64,000 nt of DNA from Tritrichomonas musculus (Eukaryota; Parabasalia; Tritrichomonadida; Tritrichomonadidae): assembly GCA_039105265.1 (NCBI GenBank), contig JAPFFF010000008.1:4588001-4652000 (forward strand). The letters are read 5' to 3'. The notes under the pieces are model-generated. The model saw only the letters and a program-made list of their open reading frames with translations. It was not told the DNA's origin and ran no database searches. How positions within the stretch are numbered: the stretch's first letter is position 1; the number at the start of each line of letters is the position of its first letter. Positions 19,069-32,800 of the stretch are shown here, piece by piece. Both the position numbers and the translations under genes were made by a program.

Positions 19069-20628
19069 ATGGTCATTCCATTTATTAAAATGAATAATTC
19101 TTGGGCAAAATGGATTGAAAAAAATGAATTGTTCGAATCAATACCTCAATGCATTAAGAGAGGTCCATATATATCCTATAAAAATTATCCAGATGCAGTT
19201 GATAAAATATTGAAAATATTTTCCAATTATATTGAAGGTGATGTTGCGAAAATTGCAAAAAAAACTGGGTTTAAAGAAAGAACATTATACAAATGGTTAG
19301 CAAATTATAGGCTAAACCCAGAATATAATCCATTATCTAAACAAATTAGGAACAAAGCAAGAATTTTTACAGAAGATGAAGAAGATGCAATAGCTGAGTT
19401 CATTTTAACAGAAAAAATACAGAAACATTGTTTTATTAATGATTCTGAATGTATTGAAATTCTTGTCGATGCATATCTTACAAAGCACTCAAATGACGAA
19501 AACATAAACTTTTTAATAAGTTTTTCTAGAGGTTTTATATACTATTTTAAAAAACGGCACGGTTTTGTATCACTTATATGTCACTTGAAAAGGAGACCTT
19601 CAACAACAAGCGTTTATATTAATTATTTTATAGATGATATGAAAAATTTATTTCAAACAGTATCTTTTACTCAAATTATAAATATAGATGAAACCGGAAT
19701 TTTCCTAAATTCAAAAAATATAAAAATATGGCACTCAAAAGGAAATGATGATGTATCTCTTCCAGTTGGATTTAGTGAGAAAAAAAGAATAACTGCAGTG
19801 TGTGCAATTGGAGCAGATGGCGCTAAATTTCCAATGCAATTTATTGCAAAAGGCGAAACTGATGCTGTTATTAATACACAGCTCGGTGATGTTCACCCTC
19901 ATTTAGCATCTTATTCTACAAAAGGTTGGACAAATGATGAAACATTTTATTCAATTTTAAATTTTATAAAATCTCAATTTAATCAAGATCAAGAAATACA
20001 CATTATATTAGATATCTTTAGTGCACATAGAAGTGAAAACACAAAAAAAATTGCTGAAGAATTAGGAATAACATTGCATTATATACCAGCAGGTTTTACC
20101 GACCTTTATCAACCGTTAGATACGACAATATTTGCAATAATCAAAGCTTTTATTAGTCATATGCTTCGTTCTTCTTTGAAAGAAGGGAAAAATTTAACAA
20201 CTATCGATGCTCGCAGATTTATGATTGCTGCATGGGAAAAATTAAAACCTGATATTATTCAAGAGTCTTTCGATAGATTACATCTTGAAGAAGTTTGGGA
20301 AGGATGCAATCAATATGACTTACCTATTATGCATACTTGTTTGTACAATCGTTCAACGAAAAGTAAAAAGAAATTAATGATATTAGAGGTTATTGAAAAA
20401 GATTCTATTAAGGACGATAATGGAATTTCTCTGCTGAGATATATTTTAGATTCATTTGGTCAAAAAGATGTTCTTGAAGTCAAAACAATTAGACATTATG
20501 TGAAACAAAATGCTTCTTTTGTTGATCTTGAAGGTTTCGAACAAAATTGTTCATCATCAATATCTAAATTGTTATGTTACAAAATTTTGAAACAGGTTAA
20601 CTTTGATTTGTTGAAGAAGAACTTTTGA
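19069..20628 (+). CDS. Pogo/CENP-B-type DDE transposase
   Basis: 519 residues from the ATG at 19069; the open frame extends 9 bases upstream without another ATG. Domain order is that of pogo/Tigger/CENP-B proteins: an N-terminal psq-type helix-turn-helix (about 40-75, with KKTGFKERTLYKWL), a CENP-B DNA-binding helix-turn-helix (about 100-185, with SRGFIYYFKKRHGF), then a DDE_1 catalytic core. The three acidic residues are visible in INIDETG, ILDIFSAH and LYQPLD, with 35 residues between the second and third. The frame is uninterrupted and all motifs are present, so the enzyme may be active. It is the only gene of the 17.4-kb unit. CENP-B itself is a domesticated relative that binds satellite DNA, which makes the neighbouring satellite array noteworthy, though no binding site is proven. 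Confidence 0.9.
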   Translation: MVIPFIKMNNSWAKWIEKNELFESIPQCIKRGPYISYKNYPDAVDKILKIFSNYIEGDVAKIAKKTGFKERTLYKWLANYRLNPEYNPLSKQIRNKARIFTEDEEDAIAEFILTEKIQKHCFINDSECIEILVDAYLTKHSNDENINFLISFSRGFIYYFKKRHGFVSLICHLKRRPSTTSVYINYFIDDMKNLFQTVSFTQIINIDETGIFLNSKNIKIWHSKGNDDVSLPVGFSEKKRITAVCAIGADGAKFPMQFIAKGETDAVINTQLGDVHPHLASYSTKGWTNDETFYSILNFIKSQFNQDQEIHIILDIFSAHRSENTKKIAEELGITLHYIPAGFTDLYQPLDTTIFAIIKAFISHMLRSSLKEGKNLTTIDARRFMIAAWEKLKPDIIQESFDRLHLEEVWEGCNQYDLPIMHTCLYNRSTKSKKKLMILEVIEKDSIKDDNGISLLRYILDSFGQKDVLEVKTIRHYVKQNASFVDLEGFEQNCSSSISKLLCYKILKQVNFDLLKKNF

Positions 20629-20645
20629 ATTACACAAATAATCTA

Positions 20646-20675
20646 TTCTTTTTGCATCTTTAGATGCAAAAAGAA
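20646..20675. terminator. Perfect 14-bp-stem hairpin after the transposase
   Basis: TTCTTTTTGCATCT, a TT loop, and its exact reverse complement lie 17 bases after the transposase stop codon. It could act as a 3'-end or RNA-stability structure, or be a transposon cis element. Function is inferred from position only. Confidence 0.45.
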
Positions 20676-20754
20676 GAATGAAATCATATTTTTAATTTTA
20701 TCAAATTTTGTTCAAAAAGTTTATAATTCTATTCCTTACAATAAAAGTGGCAAA

Positions 20755-20874
20755 ATTGAAAGAACAATTCCGTAGGCTTATCAAAATTTGGTTTAATTTT
20801 ACATACAAAATGTAGAAAGATTGAAAGAACAATTCCGTAGGATTATCAAAACTTGGTTTAATTTTACATACAAA
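20755..20874 (+). repeat. 65-bp-period direct duplication at array edge
   Basis: Two copies of a 55-bp sequence starting ATTGAAAGAACAATTCCG occur at 20,755-20,810 and 20,820-20,874 with only two or three differences. The second copy runs directly into the 23-bp array. It contains GATTATCAAAA and ends ACATACAAAA-CAACTACAAG, so the array's first unit looks as if it was built from this border sequence. Confidence 0.7.
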
Positions 20875-23800
20875 ACAACTACAAGATTATCAACAAAGCA
20901 ACTCCAAGATTATCAACAAAGCAACTCCAAGATTATCAACAAAACAACTACAAGATTATCAACAAAACAACTACAAGATTATCAACAAAACAACTACAAG
21001 ATTATCAACAAAACAACTACAAGATTATCAACAAAACAACTCCAAGATTATCAACAAAACAACTACAAGATTATCAACAAAACAACTCCAAGATGATCAA
21101 CAAAGAAACTCCAAGATGATCAACAAAACAACTACAAGATTATCAACAAAGCAAATACAAGATTATCAACAAAGAAACTCCAAGATGATCAACAAAACAA
21201 CTACAAGATGATCTACAAAGAAACTCCAAGATTATCAACAAAGAAACTCCAAGATTATCAACAAAACAACTACAAGATGATCAACAAAACAAATCCAAGA
21301 TGATCAACAAAGAAACTCCAAGATGATCAACAAAACAACTACAAGATTATCAACAAAGCAAATACAAGATTATCAACAAAGAAACTCCAAGATGATCAAC
21401 AAAACAACTACAAGATGATCTACAAAGAAACTACAAGATGATCAACAAAACAAATACAAGATTATCAACAAAACAACTACAAGATGATCAACAAAACAAA
21501 TCCAAGATGATCAACAAAGAAACTCCAAGATGATCAACAAAACAACTACAAGATTATCAACAAAGCAACTCCAAGATGATCAACAAAGAAACTACAAGAT
21601 GATCAACAAAACAACTACAAGATGATCAACAAAACAAATCCAAGATGATCAACAAAACAACTACAAGATTATCAACAAAGCAAATACAAGATTATCAACA
21701 AAGAAACTCCAAGATGATCAACAAAACAACTACAAGATGATCAACAAAGAAACTACAAGATAATCAACAAAACAACTCCAAGAAGATCAACAAAACAACT
21801 ACAAGATGATCAACAAAACAACTTCAAGATGATCAACAAAACAACTACAAGATGATCAACAAAGCAACTCCAAGATGATCAACAAAGAAACTCCAAGATG
21901 ATCAACAAAACAACTACAAGATGATCAACAAAACAACTACAAGATGATCAACAAAACAACTACAAGAAGATCAACAAAACAAATACAAGATGATCAACAA
22001 AACAACTACAAGAAGATCAACAAAACAAATACAAGATGATCAACAAAGCAACTACAAGATGATCAACAAAGCAACTCCAAGATGATCAACAAAGAAACTA
22101 CAAGATGATCAACAAAACAACTACAAGATGATCTACAAAACAAATCCAAGATGATCAACAAAGAAACTCCAAGATGATCAACAAAGCAACTGCAAGATTA
22201 TCAACAAAACAACTCCAAGATTATCAACAAAACAACTACAAGATTATCAACAAAACAACTCCAAGATTATCAACAAAACAACTACAAGATTATCAACAAA
22301 ACAACTCCAAGATAATATACAAAACAACTACAGGATTATCAACAAAGAAACTCCAAGATGATCAACAAAGAAACTCCAAGATGATCAACAAAGAAACTCC
22401 AAGATGATCAACAAAACAACTACAAGATTATCAACAAAGCAAATACAAGATTATCAACAAAGAAACTCCAAGATGATCAACAAAACAACTACAAGATGAT
22501 CTACAAAGAAACTCCAAGATTATCAACAAAGAAACTCCAAGATTATCAACAAAACAACTACAAGATGATCAACAAAACAAATCCAAGATGATCAACAAAG
22601 AAACTCCAAGATGATCAACAAAACAACTACAAGATTATCAACAAAGCAAATACAAGATTATCAACAAAGAAACTCCAAGATGATCTACAAAGAAACTACA
22701 AGATGATCAACAAAACAAATACAAGATTATCAACAAAACAACTACAAGATGATCAACAAAACAAATCCAAGATGATCAACAAAGAAACTCCAAGATGATC
22801 AACAAAACAACTACAAGATTATCAACAAAACAACTACAAGATTATCAACAAAACAACTCCAAGATAATATACAAAACAACTACAGGATTATCAACAAAGA
22901 AACTCCAAGATGATCAACAAAGAAACTCCAAGATGATCAACAAAACAACTACAAGATTATCAACAAAGCAAATACAAGATTATCAACAAAGAAACTCCAA
23001 GATGATCAACAAAACAACTACAAGATGATCTACAAAGAAACTACAAGATGATCAACAAAACAAATACAAGATTATCAACAAAACAACTACAAGATGATCA
23101 ACAAAACAAATCCAAGATAATCAACAAAGAAACTCCAAGATGATCAACAAAACAACTACAAGATTATCAACAAAGCAACTCCAAGATGATCAACAAAGAA
23201 ACTACAAGATGATCAACAAAACAACTACAAGATGATCAACAAAACAAATCCAAGATGATCAACAAAGAAACTCCAAGATGATCAACAAAGCAACTACAAG
23301 ATTATCAACAAAACAACTCCAAGATGATCAACAAAACAACTACAAGATGATCAACAAAGAAACTACAAGATAATCAACAAAACAACTCCAAGAAGATCAA
23401 CAAAACAACTACAAGATGATCAACAAAACAACTTCAAGATGATCAACAAAACAACTACAAGATGATCAACAAAGCAACTCCAAGATGATCAACAAAGAAA
23501 CTCCAAGATGATCAACAAAACAACTACAAGATGATCAACAAAACAACTACAAGATGATCAACAAAACAACTACAAGAAGATCAACAAAACAAATACAAGA
23601 TGATCAACAAAACAACTACAAGAAGATCAACAAAACAAATACAAGATGATCAACAAAGCAACTACAAGATGATCAACAAAACAACTACAAGATGATCAAC
23701 AAAACAACTACAAGAAGATCAACAAAACAAATACAAGATGATCAACAAAGCAACTACAAGATGATCAACAAAGCAACTCCAAGATGATCAACAAAGAAAC

Positions 23801-26800
23801 TACAAGATGATCAACAAAACAACTACAAGATGATCTACAAAACAAATCCAAGATGATCAACAAAGAAACTCCAAGATGATCAACAAAGCAACTGCAAGAT
23901 TATCAACAAAACAACTCCAAGATGATCAACAAAGCAACTACAAGATTATCAACAAAACAACTACAAGATTATCAACAAAACAACTACAAGATTATCAACA
24001 AAACAACTCCAAGATTATCAACAAAACAACTACAAGATTATCAACAAAACAACTCCAAGATAATATACAAAACAACTACAGGATTATCAACAAAGAAACT
24101 CCAAGATGATCAACAAAGAAACTCCAAGATGATCAACAAAGAAACTCCAAGATGATCAACAAAACAACTACAAGATTATCAACAAAGCAAATACAAGATT
24201 ATCAACAAAGAAACTCCAAGATGATCAACAAAACAACTACAAGATGATCTACAAAGAAACTCCAAGATTATCAACAAAGAAACTCCAAGATGATCAACAA
24301 AACAACTACAAGATGATCAACAAAACAAATCCAAGATGATCAACAAAGAAACTCCAAGATGATCAACAAAACAACTACAAGATTATCAACAAAGCAAATA
24401 CAAGATTATCAACAAAGAAACTCCAAGATGATCAACAAAACAACTACAAGATGATCAACAAAACAACTCCAAGATGATCAACAAAGAAACTCCAAGATGA
24501 TCAACAAAACAACTACAAGATGATCAACAAAACAACTACAAGATGATCAACAAAGAAACTACAAGATAATCAACAAAACAACTCCAAGAAGATCAACAAA
24601 ACAACTACAAGATGATCAACAAAACAACTTCAAGATGATCAACAAAACAACTACAAGATGATCAACAAAGCAACTCCAAGATGATCAACAAAGAAACTCC
24701 AAGATGATCAACAAAACAACTACAAGATGATCAACAAAACAACTACAAGATGATCAACAAAACAACTACAAGAAGATCAACAAAACAAATACAAGATGAT
24801 CAACAAAACAACTACAAGAAGATCAACAAAACAAATACAAGATGATCAACAAAGCAACTACAAGATGATCAACAAAACAACTACAAGATGATCAACAAAA
24901 CAACTACAAGAAGATCAACAAAACAAATACAAGATGATCAACAAAGCAACTACAAGATGATCAACAAAGCAACTCCAAGATGATCAACAAAGAAACTACA
25001 AGATGATCAACAAAACAACTACAAGATGATCTACAAAACAAATCCAAGATGATCAACAAAGAAACTCCAAGATGATCAACAAAGCAACTGCAAGATTATC
25101 AACAAAACAACTCCAAGATGATCAACAAAGCAACTACAAGATTATCAACAAAACAACTACAAGATTATCAACAAAACAACTACAAGATTATCAACAAAAC
25201 AACTCCAAGATTATCAACAAAACAACTACAAGATTATCAACAAAACAACTCCAAGATAATATACAAAACAACTACAGGATTATCAACAAAGAAACTCCAA
25301 GATGATCAACAAAGAAACTCCAAGATGATCAACAAAGAAACTCCAAGATGATCAACAAAACAACTACAAGATTATCAACAAAGCAAATACAAGATTATCA
25401 ACAAAGAAACTCCAAGATGATCAACAAAACAACTACAAGATGATCTACAAAGAAACTCCAAGATTATCAACAAAGAAACTCCAAGATTATCAACAAAACA
25501 ACTACAAGATGATCAACAAAACAAATCCAAGATGATCAACAAAGAAACTCCAAGATGATCAACAAAACAACTACAAGATTATCAACAAAGCAAATACAAG
25601 ATTATCAACAAAGAAACTCCAAGATGATCAACAAAACAACTACAAGATGATCTACAAAGAAACTACAAGATGATCAACAAAACAACTACAAGATGATCAA
25701 CAAAACAAATCCAAGATGATCAACAAAGAAACTCCAAGATGATCAACAAAACAACTACAAGATTATCAACAAAACAACTACAAGATTATCAACAAAACAA
25801 CTCCAAGATAATATACAAAACAACTACAGGATTATCAACAAAGAAACTCCAAGATGATCAACAAAGAAACTCCAAGATGATCAACAAAACAACTACAAGA
25901 TGATCTACAAAGAAACTACAAGATGATCAACAAAACAAATACAAGATTATCAACAAAACAACTACAAGATGATCAACAAAACAAATCCAAGATAATCAAC
26001 AAAGAAACTCCAAGATGATCAACAAAACAACTACAAGATTATCAACAAAGCAACTCCAAGATGATCAACAAAGAAACTACAAGATGATCAACAAAACAAC
26101 TACAAGATGATCAACAAAACAAATCCAAGATGATCAACAAAGAAACTCCAAGATGATCAACAAAGCAACTACAAGATTATCAACAAAGCAAATACAAGAT
26201 TATCAACAAAGAAACTCCAAGATGATCAACAAAACAACTACAAGATGATCTACAAAGAAACTACAAGATGATCAACAAAACAACTACAAGATGATCAACA
26301 AAACAAATCCAAGATGATCAACAAAACAAATCCAAGATAATCAACAAAGAAACTCCAAGATGATCAACAAAACAACTACAAGATGATCTACAAAGAAACT
26401 ACAAGATGATCAACAAAACAAATACAAGATTATCAACAAAACAACTACAAGATGATCAACAAAACAAATCCAAGATAATCAACAAAGAAACTCCAAGATG
26501 ATCAACAAAACAACTACAAGATTATCAACAAAGCAACTCCAAGATGATCAACAAAGAAACTACAAGATGATCAACAAAACAACTACAAGATGATCAACAA
26601 AACAAATCCAAGATGATCAACAAAGAAACTCCAAGATGATCAACAAAGCAACTACAAGATTATCAACAAAACAACTCCAAGATGATCAACAAAACAACTA
26701 CAAGATGATCAACAAAGAAACTACAAGATAATCAACAAAACAACTCCAAGAAGATCAACAAAACAACTACAAGATGATCAACAAAACAACTTCAAGATGA

Positions 26801-29800
26801 TCAACAAAACAACTACAAGATGATCAACAAAGCAACTCCAAGATGATCAACAAAGAAACTCCAAGATGATCAACAAAACAACTACAAGATGATCAACAAA
26901 ACAACTACAAGATGATCAACAAAACAACTACAAGAAGATCAACAAAACAAATACAAGATGATCAACAAAACAACTACAAGAAGATCAACAAAACAAATAC
27001 AAGATGATCAACAAAGCAACTACAAGATGATCAACAAAACAACTACAAGATGATCAACAAAACAACTACAAGAAGATCAACAAAACAAATACAAGATGAT
27101 CAACAAAGCAACTACAAGATGATCAACAAAGCAACTCCAAGATGATCAACAAAGAAACTACAAGATGATCAACAAAACAACTACAAGATGATCTACAAAA
27201 CAAATCCAAGATGATCAACAAAGAAACTCCAAGATGATCAACAAAGCAACTGCAAGATTATCAACAAAACAACTCCAAGATGATCAACAAAGCAACTACA
27301 AGATTATCAACAAAACAACTACAAGATTATCAACAAAACAACTACAAGATTATCAACAAAACAACTCCAAGATTATCAACAAAACAACTACAAGATTATC
27401 AACAAAACAACTCCAAGATAATATACAAAACAACTACAGGATTATCAACAAAGAAACTCCAAGATGATCAACAAAGAAACTCCAAGATGATCAACAAAGA
27501 AACTCCAAGATGATCAACAAAACAACTACAAGATTATCAACAAAGCAAATACAAGATTATCAACAAAGAAACTCCAAGATGATCAACAAAACAACTACAA
27601 GATGATCTACAAAGAAACTCCAAGATTATCAACAAAGAAACTCCAAGATTATCAACAAAACAACTACAAGATGATCAACAAAACAAATCCAAGATGATCA
27701 ACAAAGAAACTCCAAGATGATCAACAAAACAACTACAAGATTATCAACAAAGCAAATACAAGATTATCAACAAAGAAACTCCAAGATGATCAACAAAACA
27801 ACTACAAGATGATCTACAAAGAAACTCCAAGATTATCAACAAAGAAACTCCAAGATTATCAACAAAACAACTACAAGATGATCAACAAAACAAATCCAAG
27901 ATGATCAACAAAGAAACTCCAAGATGATCAACAAAACAACTACAAGATGATCTACAAAGAAACTACAAGATGATCAACAAAACAACTACAAGATGATCAA
28001 CAAAACAAATCCAAGATGATCAACAAAGAAACTCCAAGATGATCAACAAAACAACTACAAGATGATCAACAAAACAACTACAAGATGATCAACAAAACAA
28101 ATCCAAGATGATCAACAAAACAAATCCAAGATAATCAACAAAGAAACTCCAAGATGATCAACAAAACAACTACAAGATGATCTACAAAGAAACTACAAGA
28201 TGATCAACAAAACAAATACAAGATTATCAACAAAACAACTACAAGATGATCAACAAAACAAATCCAAGATAATCAACAAAGAAACTCCAAGATGATCAAC
28301 AAAACAACTACAAGATTATCAACAAAGCAACTCCAAGATGATCAACAAAGAAACTACAAGATGATCAACAAAACAACTACAAGATGATCAACAAAACAAA
28401 TCCAAGATGATCAACAAAGAAACTCCAAGATGATCAACAAAGCAACTACAAGATTATCAACAAAACAACTCCAAGATGATCAACAAAACAACTACAAGAT
28501 GATCAACAAAGAAACTACAAGATAATCAACAAAACAACTCCAAGAAGATCAACAAAACAACTACAAGATGATCAACAAAACAACTTCAAGATGATCAACA
28601 AAACAACTACAAGATGATCAACAAAGCAACTCCAAGATGATCAACAAAGAAACTCCAAGATGATCAACAAAACAACTACAAGATGATCAACAAAACAACT
28701 ACAAGATGATCAACAAAACAACTACAAGAAGATCAACAAAACAAATACAAGATGATCAACAAAACAACTACAAGAAGATCAACAAAACAAATACAAGATG
28801 ATCAACAAAGCAACTACAAGATGATCAACAAAACAACTACAAGATGATCAACAAAACAACTACAAGAAGATCAACAAAACAAATACAAGATGATCAACAA
28901 AGCAACTACAAGATGATCAACAAAGCAACTCCAAGATGATCAACAAAGAAACTACAAGATGATCAACAAAACAACTACAAGATGATCTACAAAACAAATC
29001 CAAGATGATCAACAAAGAAACTCCAAGATGATCAACAAAGCAACTGCAAGATTATCAACAAAACAACTCCAAGATGATCAACAAAGCAACTACAAGATTA
29101 TCAACAAAACAACTACAAGATTATCAACAAAACAACTACAAGATTATCAACAAAACAACTCCAAGATTATCAACAAAACAACTACAAGATTATCAACAAA
29201 ACAACTCCAAGATAATATACAAAACAACTACAGGATTATCAACAAAGAAACTCCAAGATGATCAACAAAGAAACTCCAAGATGATCAACAAAGAAACTCC
29301 AAGATGATCAACAAAACAACTACAAGATTATCAACAAAGCAAATACAAGATTATCAACAAAGAAACTCCAAGATGATCAACAAAACAACTACAAGATGAT
29401 CTACAAAGAAACTCCAAGATTATCAACAAAGAAACTCCAAGATTATCAACAAAACAACTACAAGATGATCAACAAAACAAATCCAAGATGATCAACAAAG
29501 AAACTCCAAGATGATCAACAAAACAACTACAAGATTATCAACAAAGCAAATACAAGATTATCAACAAAGAAACTCCAAGATGATCAACAAAACAACTACA
29601 AGATGATCTACAAAGAAACTACAAGATGATCAACAAAACAACTACAAGATGATCAACAAAACAAATCCAAGATGATCAACAAAGAAACTCCAAGATGATC
29701 AACAAAACAACTACAAGATTATCAACAAAACAACTACAAGATTATCAACAAAACAACTCCAAGATAATATACAAAACAACTACAGGATTATCAACAAAGA

Positions 29801-32800
29801 AACTCCAAGATGATCAACAAAGAAACTCCAAGATGATCAACAAAACAACTACAAGATGATCTACAAAGAAACTACAAGATGATCAACAAAACAACTACAA
29901 GATGATCAACAAAACAAATCCAAGATGATCAACAAAGAAACTCCAAGATGATCAACAAAACAACTACAAGATTATCAACAAAACAACTACAAGATTATCA
30001 ACAAAACAACTCCAAGATAATATACAAAACAACTACAGGATTATCAACAAAGAAACTCCAAGATGATCAACAAAGAAACTCCAAGATGATCAACAAAACA
30101 ACTACAAGATGATCTACAAAGAAACTACAAGATGATCAACAAAACAAATACAAGATTATCAACAAAACAACTACAAGATGATCAACAAAACAAATCCAAG
30201 ATAATCAACAAAGAAACTCCAAGATGATCAACAAAACAACTACAAGATTATCAACAAAGCAACTCCAAGATGATCAACAAAGAAACTACAAGATGATCAA
30301 CAAAACAACTACAAGATGATCAACAAAACAAATCCAAGATGATCAACAAAGAAACTCCAAGATGATCAACAAAGCAACTACAAGATTATCAACAAAGCAA
30401 ATACAAGATTATCAACAAAGAAACTCCAAGATGATCAACAAAACAACTACAAGATGATCTACAAAGAAACTACAAGATGATCAACAAAACAACTACAAGA
30501 TGATCAACAAAACAAATCCAAGATGATCAACAAAACAAATCCAAGATAATCAACAAAGAAACTCCAAGATGATCAACAAAACAACTACAAGATGATCTAC
30601 AAAGAAACTACAAGATGATCAACAAAACAAATACAAGATTATCAACAAAACAACTACAAGATGATCAACAAAACAAATCCAAGATAATCAACAAAGAAAC
30701 TCCAAGATGATCAACAAAACAACTACAAGATTATCAACAAAGCAACTCCAAGATGATCAACAAAGAAACTACAAGATGATCAACAAAACAACTACAAGAT
30801 GATCAACAAAACAAATCCAAGATGATCAACAAAGAAACTCCAAGATGATCAACAAAGCAACTACAAGATTATCAACAAAGCAAATACAAGATTATCAACA
30901 AAGAAACTCCAAGATGATCAACAAAACAACTACAAGATGATCAACAAAGAAACTACAAGATGATCAACAAAACAACTACAAGATGATCAACAAAACAAAT
31001 CCAAGATGATCAACAAAGAAACTCCAAGATGATCAACAAAGCAACTACAAGATTATCAACAAAGCAAATACAAGATTATCAACAAAGAAACTCCAAGATG
31101 ATCAACAAAACAACTACAAGATGATCTACAAAGAAACTACAAGATGATCAACAAAACAACTACAAGATTATCAACAAAACAACTACAAGATGATCAACAA
31201 AACAAATCCAAGATGATCAACAAAGAAACTCCAAGATGATCAACAAAACAACTACAAGATTATCAACAAAGCAAATACAAGATTATCAACAAAGAAACTC
31301 CAAGATGATCAACAAAACAACTACAAGATGATCTACAAAGAAACTACAAGATGATCAACAAAACAACTACAAGATGATCAACAAAACAAATCCAAGATGA
31401 TCAACAAAGAAACTCCAAGATGATCAACAAAACAACTACAAGATTATCAACAAAACAACTACAAGATATCAACAAAACAACTACAAGATTATCAACAAAA
31501 CAACTACAAGATTATCAACAAAACAACTCCAAGATTATCAACAAAACAACTACAAGATGATCAACAAAAAACTCCAAGATGATCAACAAAACAACTACAG
31601 GATTATCAACAAAGAAACTACAAGATGATCAACAAAGAAACTCCAAGATGATCAACAAAGAAACTCCAAGATGATCAACAAAGCAACTACAAGATTATCA
31701 ACAAAGCAAATACAAGATTATCAACAAAGAAACTCCAAGATGATCAACAAAACAACTACAAGATGATCTACAAAGAAACTACAAGATGATCAACAAAACA
31801 ACTCCAAGATTATCAACAAAACAACTACAAGATGATCAACAAAACAAATCCAAGATGATCAACAAAGAAACTCCAAGATGATCAACAAAACAACTACAAG
31901 ATTATCAACAAAGCAAATACAAGATTATCAACAAAGAAACTCCAAGATGATCAACAAAACAACTACAAGATGATCTACAAAGAAACTACAAGATGATCAA
32001 CAAAACAACTACAAGATGATCAACAAAACAAATCCAAGATGATCAACAAAGAAACTCCAAGATGATCAACAAAACAACTACAAGATTATCAACAAAACAA
32101 CTACAAGATTATCAACAAAACAACTCCAAGATAATATACAAAACAACTACAGGATTATCAACAAAGAAACTCCAAGATGATCAACAAGATGATCAACAAA
32201 ACAACTACAAGATTATCAACAAAGCAAATACAAGATTATCAACAAAGAAACTCCAAGATGATCAACAAAACAACTACAAGATGATCTACAAAGAAACTAC
32301 AAGATGATCAACAAAACAACTACAAGATGATCAACAAAACAAATCCAAGATGATCAACAAAGAAACTCCAAGATGATCAACAAAACAACTACAAGATTAT
32401 CAACAAAACAACTACAAGATTATCAACAAAACAACTCCAAGATAATATACAAAACAACTACAGGATTATCAACAAAGAAACTCCAAGATGATCAACAAAG
32501 AAACTCCAAGATGATCAACAAAACAACTACAAGATGATCTACAAAGAAACTACAAGATGATCAACAAAACAAATACAAGATTATCAACAAAACAACTACA
32601 AGATGATCAACAAAACAAATCCAAGATAATCAACAAAGAAACTCCAAGATGATCAACAAAACAACTACAAGATTATCAACAAAGCAACTCCAAGATGATC
32701 AACAAAGAAACTACAAGATGATCAACAAAACAACTACAAGATGATCAACAAAACAAATCCAAGATGATCAACAAAGAAACTCCAAGATGATCAACAAAGC

